From positions 6,357 to 70,356 of the forward strand of contig CAZGAH010000012.1 of NCBI GenBank assembly GCA_964523295.1: a DNA stretch of 64,000 nt, given 5' to 3'. Below the pieces are notes generated by a model. That model was not told where the DNA came from and searched no databases. It was given only the letters and a program-made list of their open reading frames with translations. The stretch's first letter is position 1. Each line of letters starts with the position of its first letter. The position numbers were made by a program, and so were the translations under genes. Shown here piece by piece: positions 46,070 to 55,621 of the stretch. Source of the stretch: CAZGAH01 sp964523295. Lineage in GTDB: Bacteria > Desulfobacterota > Desulfovibrionia > Desulfovibrionales > Desulfovibrionaceae.

Positions 46070-46440
46070 ATCTATCAACCCCTCTGATCCAGCCCTTATC
46101 ACCGGGAAGTCACGACTCAGCACCGTGGTGCTATCCCGGCAACACATGCGTCGATCAAAGCCGTATTGCTGGGACAGATGCAGCCCACAACGAAAATGAA
46201 CCCGATTCGGCCCCACAGACTCATGACTATCGGCGATGACGGACCTGCGTCAGACCTCTGCTCTACGCCTGAACGCCAGCCCTGACTTTTGGCCTGGTTT
46301 GGCGGCCGGAATCGACATTTTTTTCTGCCCCCCCCCCTTTACAGCGTCTTTTTCATGCTTATCATTCTTAAATAAGAATTGTTCACAAAAAAACAATCGG
46401 GTCGAAACCACGCACACGCTCGCGAGGGAGGGTAAGAGAG
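46070..46440. other. Divergent intergenic region with a perfect palindrome
   Basis: No gene is supported in these 371 bases. They contain a C10 homopolymer (about 46328) and, 60 bases before the next gene, ATTCTTA-AA-TAAGAAT (46364-46379), a perfect palindrome that could be an operator. GGAGGG at the end is the ribosome site of the gene at 46441. Confidence 0.5.
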
Positions 46441-46782
46441 ATGGAACTCAACACATTCAGCTCGTTGCCGATCGATTGGGACCTCGGCCCCGAGGACGCC
46501 GTGACGCTGTATCTCGAGTGGGGAAACAACAGTTGGCACGCAAGGAATCAGCCCGTACGTTCGAAGAACGATTTTTCGAACTATTTCATCGTGGACAACT
46601 GGGGCGATCGTCCGCGCGTGCTGCTGATTCAGCGGAATTCCGAGGAGGCAAAGGAGTTGTTCGAAAGCGAACTGCCTGACGAGCTGGAGAATGCCTTCCG
46701 GCGAGAATTCGGCACGTTGCGCGGAATTTACGAACCGACCGAAGACATCAAGCACTGGCTGCGCAAGGAACTTTATTCCTGA
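46441..46782 (+). CDS. Small acidic protein resembling the DVU0772 family
   Basis: The 113-residue protein is cytosolic and acidic. It reads WDLGPEDAVTLYLEWGNNSW, then PVRSKNDFSNYFIVDNWGDRPRVLLIQRNSEEAKELFESELP and ends DIKHWLRKELYS. From memory this pattern matches a small family found in Desulfovibrio (DVU0772-like), whose function is unknown. The start follows GGAGGG. A strong hairpin directly after the stop suggests a single-gene transcript. Confidence 0.7.
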   Translation: MELNTFSSLPIDWDLGPEDAVTLYLEWGNNSWHARNQPVRSKNDFSNYFIVDNWGDRPRVLLIQRNSEEAKELFESELPDELENAFRREFGTLRGIYEPTEDIKHWLRKELYS

Positions 46783-46795
46783 GCAGGGGCATCCC

Positions 46796-46834
46796 GACGC
46801 CGGGTCTGGTCCATACAACGACAGACCCGGCGTC
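46796..46834 (+). terminator. Strong hairpin after the 46441 gene
   Basis: A perfect 13-bp stem (GACGCCGGGTCTG / CAGACCCGGCGTC) with a 13-base loop lies 13 bases past the stop, followed by CGTTTCC. The U-run is weak, but the hairpin is among the strongest in the window. Confidence 0.7.
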
Positions 46835-47191
46835 CGTTTCCGGATCCGCTCGTCATGAACGCCGCGGAAGACTCACGCGAGACGTATACGCACCCGTATC
46901 CCTGCCCAACGACGCGAATTCCATCCACTGACAATGCCCTGTTTTTCACATCACCACGTCGGAGTCGTCATACCGAGCGTGCCGGCATTTTCCCGCAACG
47001 TCGCTTCGGACATACGAAAAGACATGGCAACATCCATTCCCGGGAAGGGGCTTTGTCCCTTCGCAGTGACATTTATGGCGACAGGCCATTGATGGTTTTC
47101 GCTCTCTTGCGTATCATGAAAATTCCTGGCGACGTTGATGCCGCCAAAAGAGCCGCCCCGGCGGCTTTGCCTTCTCCCGCGGGAGGGATGG
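46835..47191. other. Intergenic region upstream of the sensor kinase
   Basis: These 357 bases hold no supported gene. A GCCGCC/GGCGGC hairpin lies near 47150, and CTCCCGCGGGAG (47174-47185) overlaps the kinase ribosome site (GGGAGGG), which could limit its translation. No clear promoter is named. Confidence 0.45.
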
Positions 47192-50056
47192 ATGAGTCTC
47201 AGGCAAGCCACGCTGCTCATTGCCGGCCTGACGGCCGCGGCCTGTATGGCCGTGATTGTTCTGGTGTCCGGACACATCATCATGTCCGGGTACGAGGACA
47301 TGGAAAACGAACTCGTCACCGACAGCGTACGCCGCGCGGAGGCGGCTCTGAATGCCGAGGCACAGCGAATCCTGACCCTATGCAAGGACTGGGCCTTCTG
47401 GGACGACACCCGCGACTTCCTGACCGACAGGCGGCCCGACTATGCCGAGGCCAATCTGAACGACGAGACCGTCGGCAATCTGAAGCTCAACGTCATTCTC
47501 TACTACGATACGCAAGGGCGTTTGCACCGGGCAAAGGGCTACGACATAGACGCCCGCGCCGACGTGGGGGTTCCCCCCGAGCTGTTGCAACGTTTCGCCT
47601 CGGAGACATTCTTCGTCCGGGCGACAGACCCCGAAGAAAGCCGGTGGGGCCTGCTCTCTGTCGGGAATCGCGTGGTATTGGCCGCGGCCATGCCCGTGCT
47701 GGACAGCTACCGGCACGGTCCGGTTGCCGGAACCATCGTCATGGGTCGTTACGTCGACCACGTCATGGTCAGCGAGCTGGCCAGCCTGACCCGGCTCGAA
47801 CTCGCGCTGATCCCCGTCAGGGCCGACGCCATGAGCACGGATGATGCCGAGGCGCTGACCAGGCTGGAGCGCGGAGGAAGCATACTGGTACGCGCGCCGG
47901 ACAAGGACGTCATCAACGGCTTCGCGCTGCTGCGCGACACGGACGACCAGCCGGTACTGCTGCTGCGCGCGACCATGAACCGGGACATCACGAGCAAGGG
48001 CCGGACAAGTCAGCTTTACAACACGATCGGCCTTGCCGGGTCGCTGCTGCTCATCGGCGTGGCCCTGTATCTGTTCATCGACCGGCGTTTTCTTGCCCGC
48101 GTGACCACGCTGTCGCGCGAGGTCGAGGATGTCGACGGCCGCGAGGACCTGTCCCGACGGGTGACGGTGACAGGTGATGACGAGCTGACGCGTCTGGCCC
48201 TCTCCATCAACACCATGCTTGCATCCCTTGAAGAGTCGGACGCGGCGCTGAGCCAGAGCGAGACGCTTCTCACCCGCTCCCAACAGATCGCCCGCGTGGG
48301 GAGCCTGATGCTCGATCTGGCCTCCAGGCGTCTGACCTGGTCGGACGAGGCCTATCGCCTCTTCGGGCTCGATCCGACGTCCTGTACGGTCAGTTACGAG
48401 ACCTTTCTCGAACGCGTACACCCGGACGACCGGGCCATTATCGAGGAGGCGCAACAGGGATCGTTGCGCAACGGCCTTGAGACCTACGCGATCGAATACC
48501 GCATTTTCCGCGCCGATAGCGGAGAGATGCGTCATCTGTCCATGAAGTGCGTTCATGAGTCCGACCGGACGGGAATTCCAGCGCGTACGGTAGGAATAGT
48601 GCACGACATCACTGAAGAAAAACTGGCCGAAGAGGCCTTGCGCGCGAACGAACGGCGCGCGATTGCGCAGCGACAGGCCATGGTCAGGCTCTCGCTGGAC
48701 AAGGACATGCTCGACAACGCCCTGGAGCAGCAGCTCGCCCGGATGACGGAGATCACGGCCGCCACGCTCGGCGTCGCGCGTTCCAGCGTCTGGCTGTTCT
48801 CCGCGGACAAAACAGCACTGCGCTGTCTGGCCCTTCACCAAGTCGGGATACGGAGCCATTCGAGCGGCGATATCCAGCTGTCCAGCGAACTGCGGCACTA
48901 TATTTCGACCCTCAGGCGTGAAAACCGTATCTACGCAGCGGATACGCGTACGGATCCACGCCTCGGGGAACTGCTGGACTCGTCGCTGATTCCCCTGGGC
49001 ATCACCTCGCTGCTGCACGCCGGCATTTTTATCGAGGGCGAGCTGGTCGGCCTGGTCTGCGTGGACCATATCGGCCCCCAACGCCACTGGATTGCCGACG
49101 AGGAGGCCTTTGTCGGCGCCATGGCAACCCTGGCGGCGCAATGGATTGTCTCCGGGCAGCGCAAACTGGCCGAACAGGCGTTGTTGCTGGCCCATACGAA
49201 TCTGGAAAAACAGGTGGACGATCGCACCCGCGACCTGGCCGGCCAGGCCGAGGAGCTGGAACAGGCCAACCAAAAGCTCCGGGCGCTGGACGATCTCAAA
49301 TCCAACCTGGTCAGCACGGTCTCCCACGAGCTGCGTACCCCGCTGACCTCCATACTCGGCTTCGCCAAGCTCATCAGCAAGGAGTTCGCCCGCTATTTCC
49401 GACCGTTGGAACAGCACCATCCGACGCTGACCATCAAGGGCGAGCGCATCGAGGACAACCTGCAAATCGTCATCCAGGAAACGGACCGCTTGAACCGGCT
49501 CGTCAGCGACATGCTCGACCTCGCGCGTATCGAGTCCGGCCGGCAGGAATGGGCTGACAGACCCATGGATTTCGGCGACTGCGTACGCTCGGCCATAAAC
49601 AGCTTTCGCGGCGGGTTCATGGAGAGGCCCGCTGTCACGCTGTCAGACCGGATCGAGGAAAACCTGCCCATGATCGAGGCGGATCCGGACAGGATTTCGC
49701 AGGTTGTAGTCAACCTGCTCTCCAACGCGGTGAAATTCACCAAGGAGGGGCACGTCGCGGTGACGGTACAATCCGAGAACAACGACGGGCAACGAATGGT
49801 GAGCCTGAACGTGGAAGATACGGGATGCGGCATCTCCCCGGAAGACCAGTCCCGCATATTCGATAAATTCTACCAGACGGGCGAACGCATCCTGACCGAC
49901 AAGCCCAAGGGCACCGGACTGGGACTGGCCATCTGCCGGCAAATCGTCGAGCACTACGGCGGCGACATCCGCGTCGAATCCATACCCGACTGCGGCGCCC
50001 GGTTCCTCGTACGGCTTCCGGTCTTCACGCAAACTGCGGATTCCGTCCGGGCCTGA
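47192..50056 (+). CDS. CHASE4-HAMP-PAS-GAF sensor histidine kinase
   Basis: The ATG at 47192 follows GGGAGGGATGG. The 954-residue protein has a membrane helix (about 8-30), a CHASE4-type periplasmic sensor (LCKDWAFWDDTRDFLTDRRPDY and following), a second helix (about 275-295), HAMP, PAS (about 375-495), GAF (about 525-675), a coiled coil, HisKA with the phospho-His in VSHELRTPLTSILGFAKLI, and the ATPase domain (NLLSNAVKFTKEG, DTGCGI, GTGLGLAIC). No receiver is fused and no response regulator is adjacent. It directly precedes an amino-acid ABC transporter, 20 bases away. Confidence 0.93.
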   Translation: MSLRQATLLIAGLTAAACMAVIVLVSGHIIMSGYEDMENELVTDSVRRAEAALNAEAQRILTLCKDWAFWDDTRDFLTDRRPDYAEANLNDETVGNLKLNVILYYDTQGRLHRAKGYDIDARADVGVPPELLQRFASETFFVRATDPEESRWGLLSVGNRVVLAAAMPVLDSYRHGPVAGTIVMGRYVDHVMVSELASLTRLELALIPVRADAMSTDDAEALTRLERGGSILVRAPDKDVINGFALLRDTDDQPVLLLRATMNRDITSKGRTSQLYNTIGLAGSLLLIGVALYLFIDRRFLARVTTLSREVEDVDGREDLSRRVTVTGDDELTRLALSINTMLASLEESDAALSQSETLLTRSQQIARVGSLMLDLASRRLTWSDEAYRLFGLDPTSCTVSYETFLERVHPDDRAIIEEAQQGSLRNGLETYAIEYRIFRADSGEMRHLSMKCVHESDRTGIPARTVGIVHDITEEKLAEEALRANERRAIAQRQAMVRLSLDKDMLDNALEQQLARMTEITAATLGVARSSVWLFSADKTALRCLALHQVGIRSHSSGDIQLSSELRHYISTLRRENRIYAADTRTDPRLGELLDSSLIPLGITSLLHAGIFIEGELVGLVCVDHIGPQRHWIADEEAFVGAMATLAAQWIVSGQRKLAEQALLLAHTNLEKQVDDRTRDLAGQAEELEQANQKLRALDDLKSNLVSTVSHELRTPLTSILGFAKLISKEFARYFRPLEQHHPTLTIKGERIEDNLQIVIQETDRLNRLVSDMLDLARIESGRQEWADRPMDFGDCVRSAINSFRGGFMERPAVTLSDRIEENLPMIEADPDRISQVVVNLLSNAVKFTKEGHVAVTVQSENNDGQRMVSLNVEDTGCGISPEDQSRIFDKFYQTGERILTDKPKGTGLGLAICRQIVEHYGGDIRVESIPDCGARFLVRLPVFTQTADSVRA

Positions 50057-50076
50057 GGACGCGCGGAACACGGCGC

Positions 50077-50868
50077 ATGGGCATGACCATAGTTTCGTTC
50101 TGGACGCGGAGCCGGGAGTCGATTCTGCTGATTGCCGTGGTCTTGTGCCTGCTCTGGCTGGCCTGGCTGGGCGTGACGCGATCGGGCTACCACTGGCAAT
50201 GGTACCGCGTTCCCCGCTACCTGTTTACGGTCACAGAGCACGGCATAACCGCCGGCCCGCTGCTGCTGGGACTGCTGGTCACGATCCGGCTTGCGGCGGT
50301 GAGCCTCGTGCTGGCCTTCGGCTTCGGCCTGGTCGCCGCCCTGCTGCTCGTCTCCGACTCGCTGATCGGGAGAATGCTGTCCAGGGCGTACGTCGAGTGC
50401 GTGCGCAATACGCCGCTGCTCGTCCAGCTCTTTTTCCTCTATTTCATTCTGGCGCCGGTTCTGGGGCTGGATCGTTTCTGGTCCGCCGTGCTGGCCCTGA
50501 GCCTGTTCGAGGGCGCCTACGCGGCCGAGATCATCCGGGCCGGCATCGTATCCGTCGAGCGCGGGCAGTGGGAGGCGGCCTTCAGCCTCGGGCTTTCGAT
50601 CCGCCAGACCTGCCTCAGGATCATCCTGCCGCAGGCGCTGTACCGCGTCGTGCCGCCGCTGGCCGGCCTGGCCGTCTCGCTGGTCAAGGACTCGGCCCTG
50701 GTCAGCGCCATTGCTGTCGCGGAGCTTGCCTGGCGTGCGCAGGTGCTCGTCGCGGAAACATTCCTGTCCTTCGAGCTCTGGTTTACGGTTGCTCTGCTCT
50801 ATCTCCTGCTGACCCTGACGCTGGCGGGCTGTTCGCTGTTACTCGAACGCCTGCTGGCCGAGCACTGA
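50077..50868 (+). CDS. Polar amino-acid ABC transporter permease (first)
   Basis: The 263-residue membrane protein belongs to the His/Glu/Gln permease family: several helices, the ECVRNTPLLVQLFFLYF segment typical of the family and the EAA loop (EIIRAGIVSVERGQWEAAFSLGLSIRQTCLRIILPQAL). It forms a heterodimer with the permease at 52792 and works with the ATPase and binding protein between them. The start is 20 bases after the sensor-kinase stop, so the transporter may be co-transcribed with it. Confidence 0.92.
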   Translation: MGMTIVSFWTRSRESILLIAVVLCLLWLAWLGVTRSGYHWQWYRVPRYLFTVTEHGITAGPLLLGLLVTIRLAAVSLVLAFGFGLVAALLLVSDSLIGRMLSRAYVECVRNTPLLVQLFFLYFILAPVLGLDRFWSAVLALSLFEGAYAAEIIRAGIVSVERGQWEAAFSLGLSIRQTCLRIILPQALYRVVPPLAGLAVSLVKDSALVSAIAVAELAWRAQVLVAETFLSFELWFTVALLYLLLTLTLAGCSLLLERLLAEH

Positions 50869-50885
50869 GCCCGGGAGTCGCACTC

Positions 50886-51650
50886 ATGCCTGTTCCCTCC
50901 GAGACCTTCGCCCACGAACCGCTCATCGTCGCCGCGCGCGGCGTCTGCAAGCGCTATCCGGGCGGCGTCCAGGCCCTGGACAACGTAACCCTCGAGGTCC
51001 GGCGCAACGAAGTCATGGTCATCGTCGGCCCGTCCGGCTCGGGCAAATCGACCCTGTTGCGCTGCCTCAACGGACTGGAGACGATCGATGCCGGCACGAT
51101 CGTCATCGACGGCATCCCGCTCGATGCCGACCCGGCCAACAGGACGCGCATCCGGACCGAAGTCGGCCTGGTCTTCCAGTCCTTCAATCTGTTTCCGCAT
51201 TGCAGCGTGCTGGATAACGTGAACCTCGCCCAACGGCTCGTCCGCAAAAAGAGCAGACAGGAGGCTACGCGAACCAGCCTCGACCTGCTCGCCAGGGTCG
51301 GCCTGAGCGACAAGGCCCGCGAGCGCCCGGCACGGCTCAGCGGCGGGCAACAACAGCGCGTGGCCATTGCCCGGGCCCTGGCCATGTCCCCCCGGGTCAT
51401 GCTCTTCGACGAAGCGACCAGCGCGCTCGATCCTGAAACGGTCAACGACGTACTCGAGGTCATGAAAACCCTGGCGGCCGAGGGCATGACCATGCTTGTC
51501 GTCACGCACGAAATGGGCTTCGCCCGCGAGGTCGGCCAACGTATCGTGTTCATGGACCAGGGCCGTATCGTCGAACAAGCCGCGGTCTCCACGTTTTTCA
51601 ACGCCCCGCGCGAGGCGCGTACCCGGCTGTTTCTCGAAAGCGTTGTATAG
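50886..51650 (+). CDS. Polar amino-acid ABC transporter ATPase
   Basis: The 254-residue protein has Walker A GPSGSGKSTLLRCLNGLE, Q-loop GLVFQSFNLFPH, signature LSGGQQQR and Walker B RVMLFDEATSALDPE with the switch His in VTHEMGFAREVGQRIVFMDQG, all of the GlnQ/HisP type. The start at 50886 (MPVPSETFAH) is chosen because it leaves 17 bases after the permease stop. Confidence 0.95.
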   Translation: MPVPSETFAHEPLIVAARGVCKRYPGGVQALDNVTLEVRRNEVMVIVGPSGSGKSTLLRCLNGLETIDAGTIVIDGIPLDADPANRTRIRTEVGLVFQSFNLFPHCSVLDNVNLAQRLVRKKSRQEATRTSLDLLARVGLSDKARERPARLSGGQQQRVAIARALAMSPRVMLFDEATSALDPETVNDVLEVMKTLAAEGMTMLVVTHEMGFAREVGQRIVFMDQGRIVEQAAVSTFFNAPREARTRLFLESVV

Positions 51651-51825
51651 CGACGGCCGATTGCCGGACAGTCGGAAATGACGGGACTCCCTGACCCTGC
51701 CGGCACCGGACGGGCGACTTGCCTGACGCATGAAAAACAGTATACGGTACAAGCGCTGACGCGACGCACGGTTTCAGCAGGCTTTTGCCGGTTTCTCAAA
51801 CGATTGAACACCACAGGGGGGTATC

Positions 51826-52668
51826 ATGCCGCGAGCGGAAGGGCGTCTGCGACCGTACGTCGGACTGGCGCTGCTGCTGGGGTGGCTTGTCTCCGCCATC
51901 CCGGTCTTTGCAGCCGACGTGCGCAACGAACTGGTCAAGAGCAGCACCATCGAGCAGATTCTGCAACGCGGCGCGCTCAAGGTCGGCTTTTCGACCTTTG
52001 TTCCGTGGGCCATGCAGAACAAGAACGGCGAATTCATCGGGTTCGAGATCGACGTGGCCCGACGACTGGCCAAGGACATGGGCGTCACGCTCGAACTCGT
52101 GCCCACAAAGTGGTCCGGGATCATCCCGTCCCTGCTCACGGGCAAGTTCGATCTGCTCATCGGAGGCATGACAATCACGCCCGAGCGCAATGCCAAGGTG
52201 AATTTCAGCACTCCGTACTCGTATTCGGGCATGTCGCTCGTCGCCGACAGGACCAGAGCCAAGGACTACGCCACGCTGGCCGACTTCAACCAGCCGGGAG
52301 TGCTCGTCGTTGCCCGGATCGGCACCACCGCCGCGGCGGCGGCGAAAAAACACCTTCCGCGGGCCGAACTTCGCCTTTTCGACGAGGAGCCGCAGGCTGT
52401 GCAGGAATTGCTGAACGGGCGGGCACACGCGCTCGTCGCCATGGCTCCCTTGCCGGCCACGCTCGCACTGCGACATCCCGACAAGCTGTTCCTCCCGCTT
52501 GCGGAACCCTTCACCAAAGAGCCGAACGGCATCGCCCTGCGCAAAGGCGACGTGGATACGCTCAATTACGTGAACAACTGGATTGCCGCAGTCCAGGCCG
52601 AAGACTGGATCCAGGAGCGGTACCGCTATTGGTTCGAAAGCCTCGACTGGGAGAAGGATGTCCAGTAA
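51826..52668 (+). CDS. Periplasmic amino-acid-binding protein
   Basis: The 280-residue protein has a signal peptide (cut after about residue 29, IPVFAADVRNEL) and the family 3 solute-binding fold: LKVGFSTFVPWAMQNKNGEFIGFEIDVARRLAKDMG, WSGIIPSLLTGKFDLLIGGMTITPERNAKVNFSTPYSYSG. It delivers a polar amino acid to the two-permease complex. The specific ligand cannot be read with confidence. Confidence 0.92.
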   Translation: MPRAEGRLRPYVGLALLLGWLVSAIPVFAADVRNELVKSSTIEQILQRGALKVGFSTFVPWAMQNKNGEFIGFEIDVARRLAKDMGVTLELVPTKWSGIIPSLLTGKFDLLIGGMTITPERNAKVNFSTPYSYSGMSLVADRTRAKDYATLADFNQPGVLVVARIGTTAAAAAKKHLPRAELRLFDEEPQAVQELLNGRAHALVAMAPLPATLALRHPDKLFLPLAEPFTKEPNGIALRKGDVDTLNYVNNWIAAVQAEDWIQERYRYWFESLDWEKDVQ

Positions 52669-52791
52669 TGCCCGGATGACGCGGGACCCGGCCGCTTCCC
52701 CGGCCTCGCGCCGGACGGAGACTGTCAGCTGACGTACGCAACGGACTCCCCTGCCCCGGCGTCCCCGCCAGCCGGTCGCACGCACGAGCCC

Positions 52792-53706
52792 TTGCCCGGC
52801 CTGGCCCTTTTTCTGCATCCGGGACCTCGCCGGGCCGCGCGCTGGCTGAACTGGCTGATAGTGCTGTCGCTGGCCGCCGCGCTCGTCTGGCTCGGCCTGC
52901 GGATCCATGGCCGCGCGGACCAGGCCTGGGACTGGGACTGGAGCCTGCTGGCGCAGTATCTCGTGCGCCGCAATGCCAGCACCGGGGCCTGGGAGCCGGC
53001 CTTGCTGCTGCAAGGCCTGCTCGCGACGATCCGCCTCAGCGCCTGGGCTGCCGTGCTGGCGTGCTGCCTGGGGCTGGCCGCAGGAATCCTGCGCACGCGC
53101 ACAGCATGGTTGCCGCGGCTCGTGGCCGGTGTCTATGTTGAAACCGTCCGCAACATGCCGCCTCTGGTGTTGCTGTTCCTGATATATTTCTTTTTAAGCG
53201 ATACGCTCGTCGCCCTGTCGGGGCTGGAAGACTGGTTGCGCTCCCTGCCAGCCCCGCTGCAACGGATAGTGGCCGTGCTGGCAGCCCCGGCCGGCCGGAT
53301 CGGGGGATTTGTCGGCGCGGTGACGGCGCTGGCGGTGTACGAGGGGGCGTACGTTGCCGAGATAATCAGGGCCGGAATCCAATCCGTCGGCAAAGGACAA
53401 TGGGACGCGGCCCGCGCGCTCGGCCTTACGCCCTGGCTGCGCCTGCGCCATGTGATCCTGCCGCAGGCGACAGTCCGCATCCTGCCGCCGCTGGCCGGGC
53501 AGCTCATTTCCCTGATCAAGGATTCCGCCATTGTCGCCGTCATCTCCGTGCCCGAGTTGACGTTCCAGGGGCTGGAACTCATGGCGACAACAATGCGGAC
53601 GCTCGAAATCTGGACCATGATCGCCGCGCTGTACTTCCTCCTCTGCCTGGGCTGCTCGCTGACGGCGCGGCGACTGGAGCGAAGACTGCGGCGCAGGCTG
53701 GAGTGA
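52792..53706 (+). CDS. Polar amino-acid ABC transporter permease (second)
   Basis: The 304-residue permease has ETVRNMPPLVLLFLIYFFLSD and the EAA loop EIIRAGIQSVGKGQWDAARALGLTPWLRLRHVILPQA. No ATG is in frame near the N-terminus; TTG at 52792 is used here, and a CTG at 52729 after GGACGGAG is an alternative that would add 21 residues. It completes the transporter with the genes at 50077, 50886 and 51826. Confidence 0.88.
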   Translation: MPGLALFLHPGPRRAARWLNWLIVLSLAAALVWLGLRIHGRADQAWDWDWSLLAQYLVRRNASTGAWEPALLLQGLLATIRLSAWAAVLACCLGLAAGILRTRTAWLPRLVAGVYVETVRNMPPLVLLFLIYFFLSDTLVALSGLEDWLRSLPAPLQRIVAVLAAPAGRIGGFVGAVTALAVYEGAYVAEIIRAGIQSVGKGQWDAARALGLTPWLRLRHVILPQATVRILPPLAGQLISLIKDSAIVAVISVPELTFQGLELMATTMRTLEIWTMIAALYFLLCLGCSLTARRLERRLRRRLE

Positions 53707-53852
53707 AACGACGCCGCGAACAATCACCCCGCGCTACGGGCAGGAGACAGCCGGACCCTTTTCGGCGCTCCCCCACGATACAGGACAAGAGAGGCGGGCA
53801 ATGGATAACAGTGCCGTCTGCGACCCTGATGCGGATAACATGGAGGTAGCGT

Positions 53853-54386
53853 ATGTCTTCCGATGAACACTTCGATCCCGCTTCGGCCGGATCGGCAAGC
53901 CGCTCCCAACGCAAGCGGGAGGCAACGCGGGCGCAGGAACTGGGCCAGCGGCTGACAGAACTCGGCCCGGGGCAACTCGAGAACCTTGAACTGAGCGAGG
54001 CGTTGCTCCTGGCCCTGCGCGAGTATCAGGCCATGCGCAGCCATGAAGCCCGACGCCGACAGCGGCAGTTCATCGGGAAATTGATGCGCGAAAACGACGT
54101 CGAACGCATAGCCTGCGCGCTTGACAGCCTCGCAGCTGCGCGCAATGCCGACGCGGAACGCTTCCAGGACATCGAGCTGCAGCGCGACAGGCTGCTCGCG
54201 GCGAGCGAGGACGCGCTCCCCGCATTGCTGGCCGCATACCCGAAAAAAATGCAGAGCAGATTGTCGACCCTGATACGCCAGGCGCGCGAAGAGCGGGAAA
54301 AACAGCATCCTCCGCACGCCTTCAGACGCCTGTTTCGACTGTTACGTGAGCTTGAGGAAACCGCCGCGGAGTCGGAACAGACATGA
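53853..54386 (+). CDS. darP: Ribosome-associated protein DarP (YjgA, DUF615)
   Basis: The 177-residue helical basic protein has the DUF615 signature: SRSQRKREATRAQELGQRLTELGPGQLENLELSEALLLALREYQ and HEARRRQRQFIGKLMRE. YjgA/DarP binds late 50S subunit precursors and helps assembly. The start follows GGAGGTAGCGT. It ends 50 bases from the convergent receiver-TPR gene. Confidence 0.9.
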   Translation: MSSDEHFDPASAGSASRSQRKREATRAQELGQRLTELGPGQLENLELSEALLLALREYQAMRSHEARRRQRQFIGKLMRENDVERIACALDSLAAARNADAERFQDIELQRDRLLAASEDALPALLAAYPKKMQSRLSTLIRQAREEREKQHPPHAFRRLFRLLRELEETAAESEQT

Positions 54387-54436
54387 AATCCGGACCCGCA
54401 CGCGACGCCGGTACAGGCCGCCGGGCCTGAGCGCTC

Positions 54437-55621
54437 TCACGCCCGCTCTTGGGCCCCACCGCTGCGATAGGCGCTGAAGGTATACCTGGCAACGGCCAGG
54501 ACATCGCGCCAGACTGTGAACCGGGCGGCCGACCGGTCGACGCCGTTGGCATTCGTGCTGTCAGTCGCGGCCTGGCGCGCAGGCAGCGTGGCATCGGTCC
54601 GCCGCGGTTCGTCACCGGCAATGCGCTGCCAGAGCTTGCGCGCCTCGGACGGATCGGCCGTCTGAGCCAGCGCGTCGCACAATCCACGCGCCGTCTGCAT
54701 GGGATTGTCCGTAAACAGGCAGTCCCGGGCAATCTGCGTATAGAGCCCGCCAGCGTCTTTTTCCGTCTCGATGACCGTGGACAAGGCCTTGGCCGCAGCC
54801 TGAAAATCCCGACTGCGGATGAGGCCCGAGGCCACGTGACGGCGCGGATCCTTCAAATGTGGATCGAAGCGGCGCAGCTCTTCGACAATCCGACTCGCTT
54901 CGTCAAGCCTGCCCTCGCGGGCGAAGAGCGTTGCCGCGCGTTCCATGTCCTCGCGGTACTCTGCCAGAAATCCCTTGGCCCGCCAGATCCTGGCCAGACC
55001 AAGCCGTGCTTCGGGCTGCTCAGGCTTCAATGCCAGGCTCTGGCGAAACATCGCCGTGGCCTCGTCGTAGCGTCGGCGGGCAAAGAGCGCCCGGGCGGCA
55101 TCGAGCGCGTCGAGCCATGGTTCGACCTTTGGCGGCGGGGGCGCCAGGTATGCGTGCAGCGCAGCATAAAAAGCCGATGCATCCGCCTCGCCAGCGCTGC
55201 TTTCATCCTGCACTGCGCCTCCCGTTATGGCCAGACAACGCTCGACCTGACCGGCAAACGCACCCTGGGAGTATGGCCGCAACAGATATCCCGAACACCC
55301 GGCGGATTTGGCCTCGAGCACGGCATTCCGGGTGTTGTCCGTCGATACGAACAGCAGCGGCAGCTCCCGCAAGGCCGGATGCAGCCGGATAAGCCGGACG
55401 AAATCCAGCCCGCTCATGTCGGCCAGACGCTCGTCACACACAATCAGGCCTATATCCGCACCGGGCAGCTCGCCGGCAAGCTCCGCACCCTTTTGACGAA
55501 CGGGAAGCGTCTCGTATCCCAGCTTGCGCAGCAGCTTCCGATCCGCCTGCGCGTGGACGTTGCTCCCGCTCAGAAGCAGAATGACGGGTGATCCGGAACT
55601 GTTCTGTGCTATGGTCGTCAT
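54437..55621 (-). CDS. Receiver-TPR regulatory protein
   Basis: The start at 55621 (MTTIAQNSSG) follows AGGTGG; upstream in-frame sequence is not protein-like. The 394-residue protein has an N-terminal receiver (about 10-130; the phospho-acceptor in IGLIVCDERLADMSG, DN pair in STDNTRN, no classic Lys but YLLRPYSQ) and a C-terminal series of TPR-like helices (RALFARRRYDEATAMFRQSLALKPEQPEARLGLARIWRAKGFLAEYREDMERAATLFAREGRLDEASRIVEELRRFDP). There is no DNA-binding domain, so it acts through protein contacts. Confidence 0.85.
   Translation of the reverse strand: MTTIAQNSSGSPVILLLSGSNVHAQADRKLLRKLGYETLPVRQKGAELAGELPGADIGLIVCDERLADMSGLDFVRLIRLHPALRELPLLFVSTDNTRNAVLEAKSAGCSGYLLRPYSQGAFAGQVERCLAITGGAVQDESSAGEADASAFYAALHAYLAPPPPKVEPWLDALDAARALFARRRYDEATAMFRQSLALKPEQPEARLGLARIWRAKGFLAEYREDMERAATLFAREGRLDEASRIVEELRRFDPHLKDPRRHVASGLIRSRDFQAAAKALSTVIETEKDAGGLYTQIARDCLFTDNPMQTARGLCDALAQTADPSEARKLWQRIAGDEPRRTDATLPARQAATDSTNANGVDRSAARFTVWRDVLAVARYTFSAYRSGGAQERA

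Noticed and set aside
47378..49465. A 695-codon minus-strand open frame opposite the sensor kinase
   Set aside because: It mirrors the codon pattern of the kinase gene, which has full domain support; no ribosome site or family is seen.
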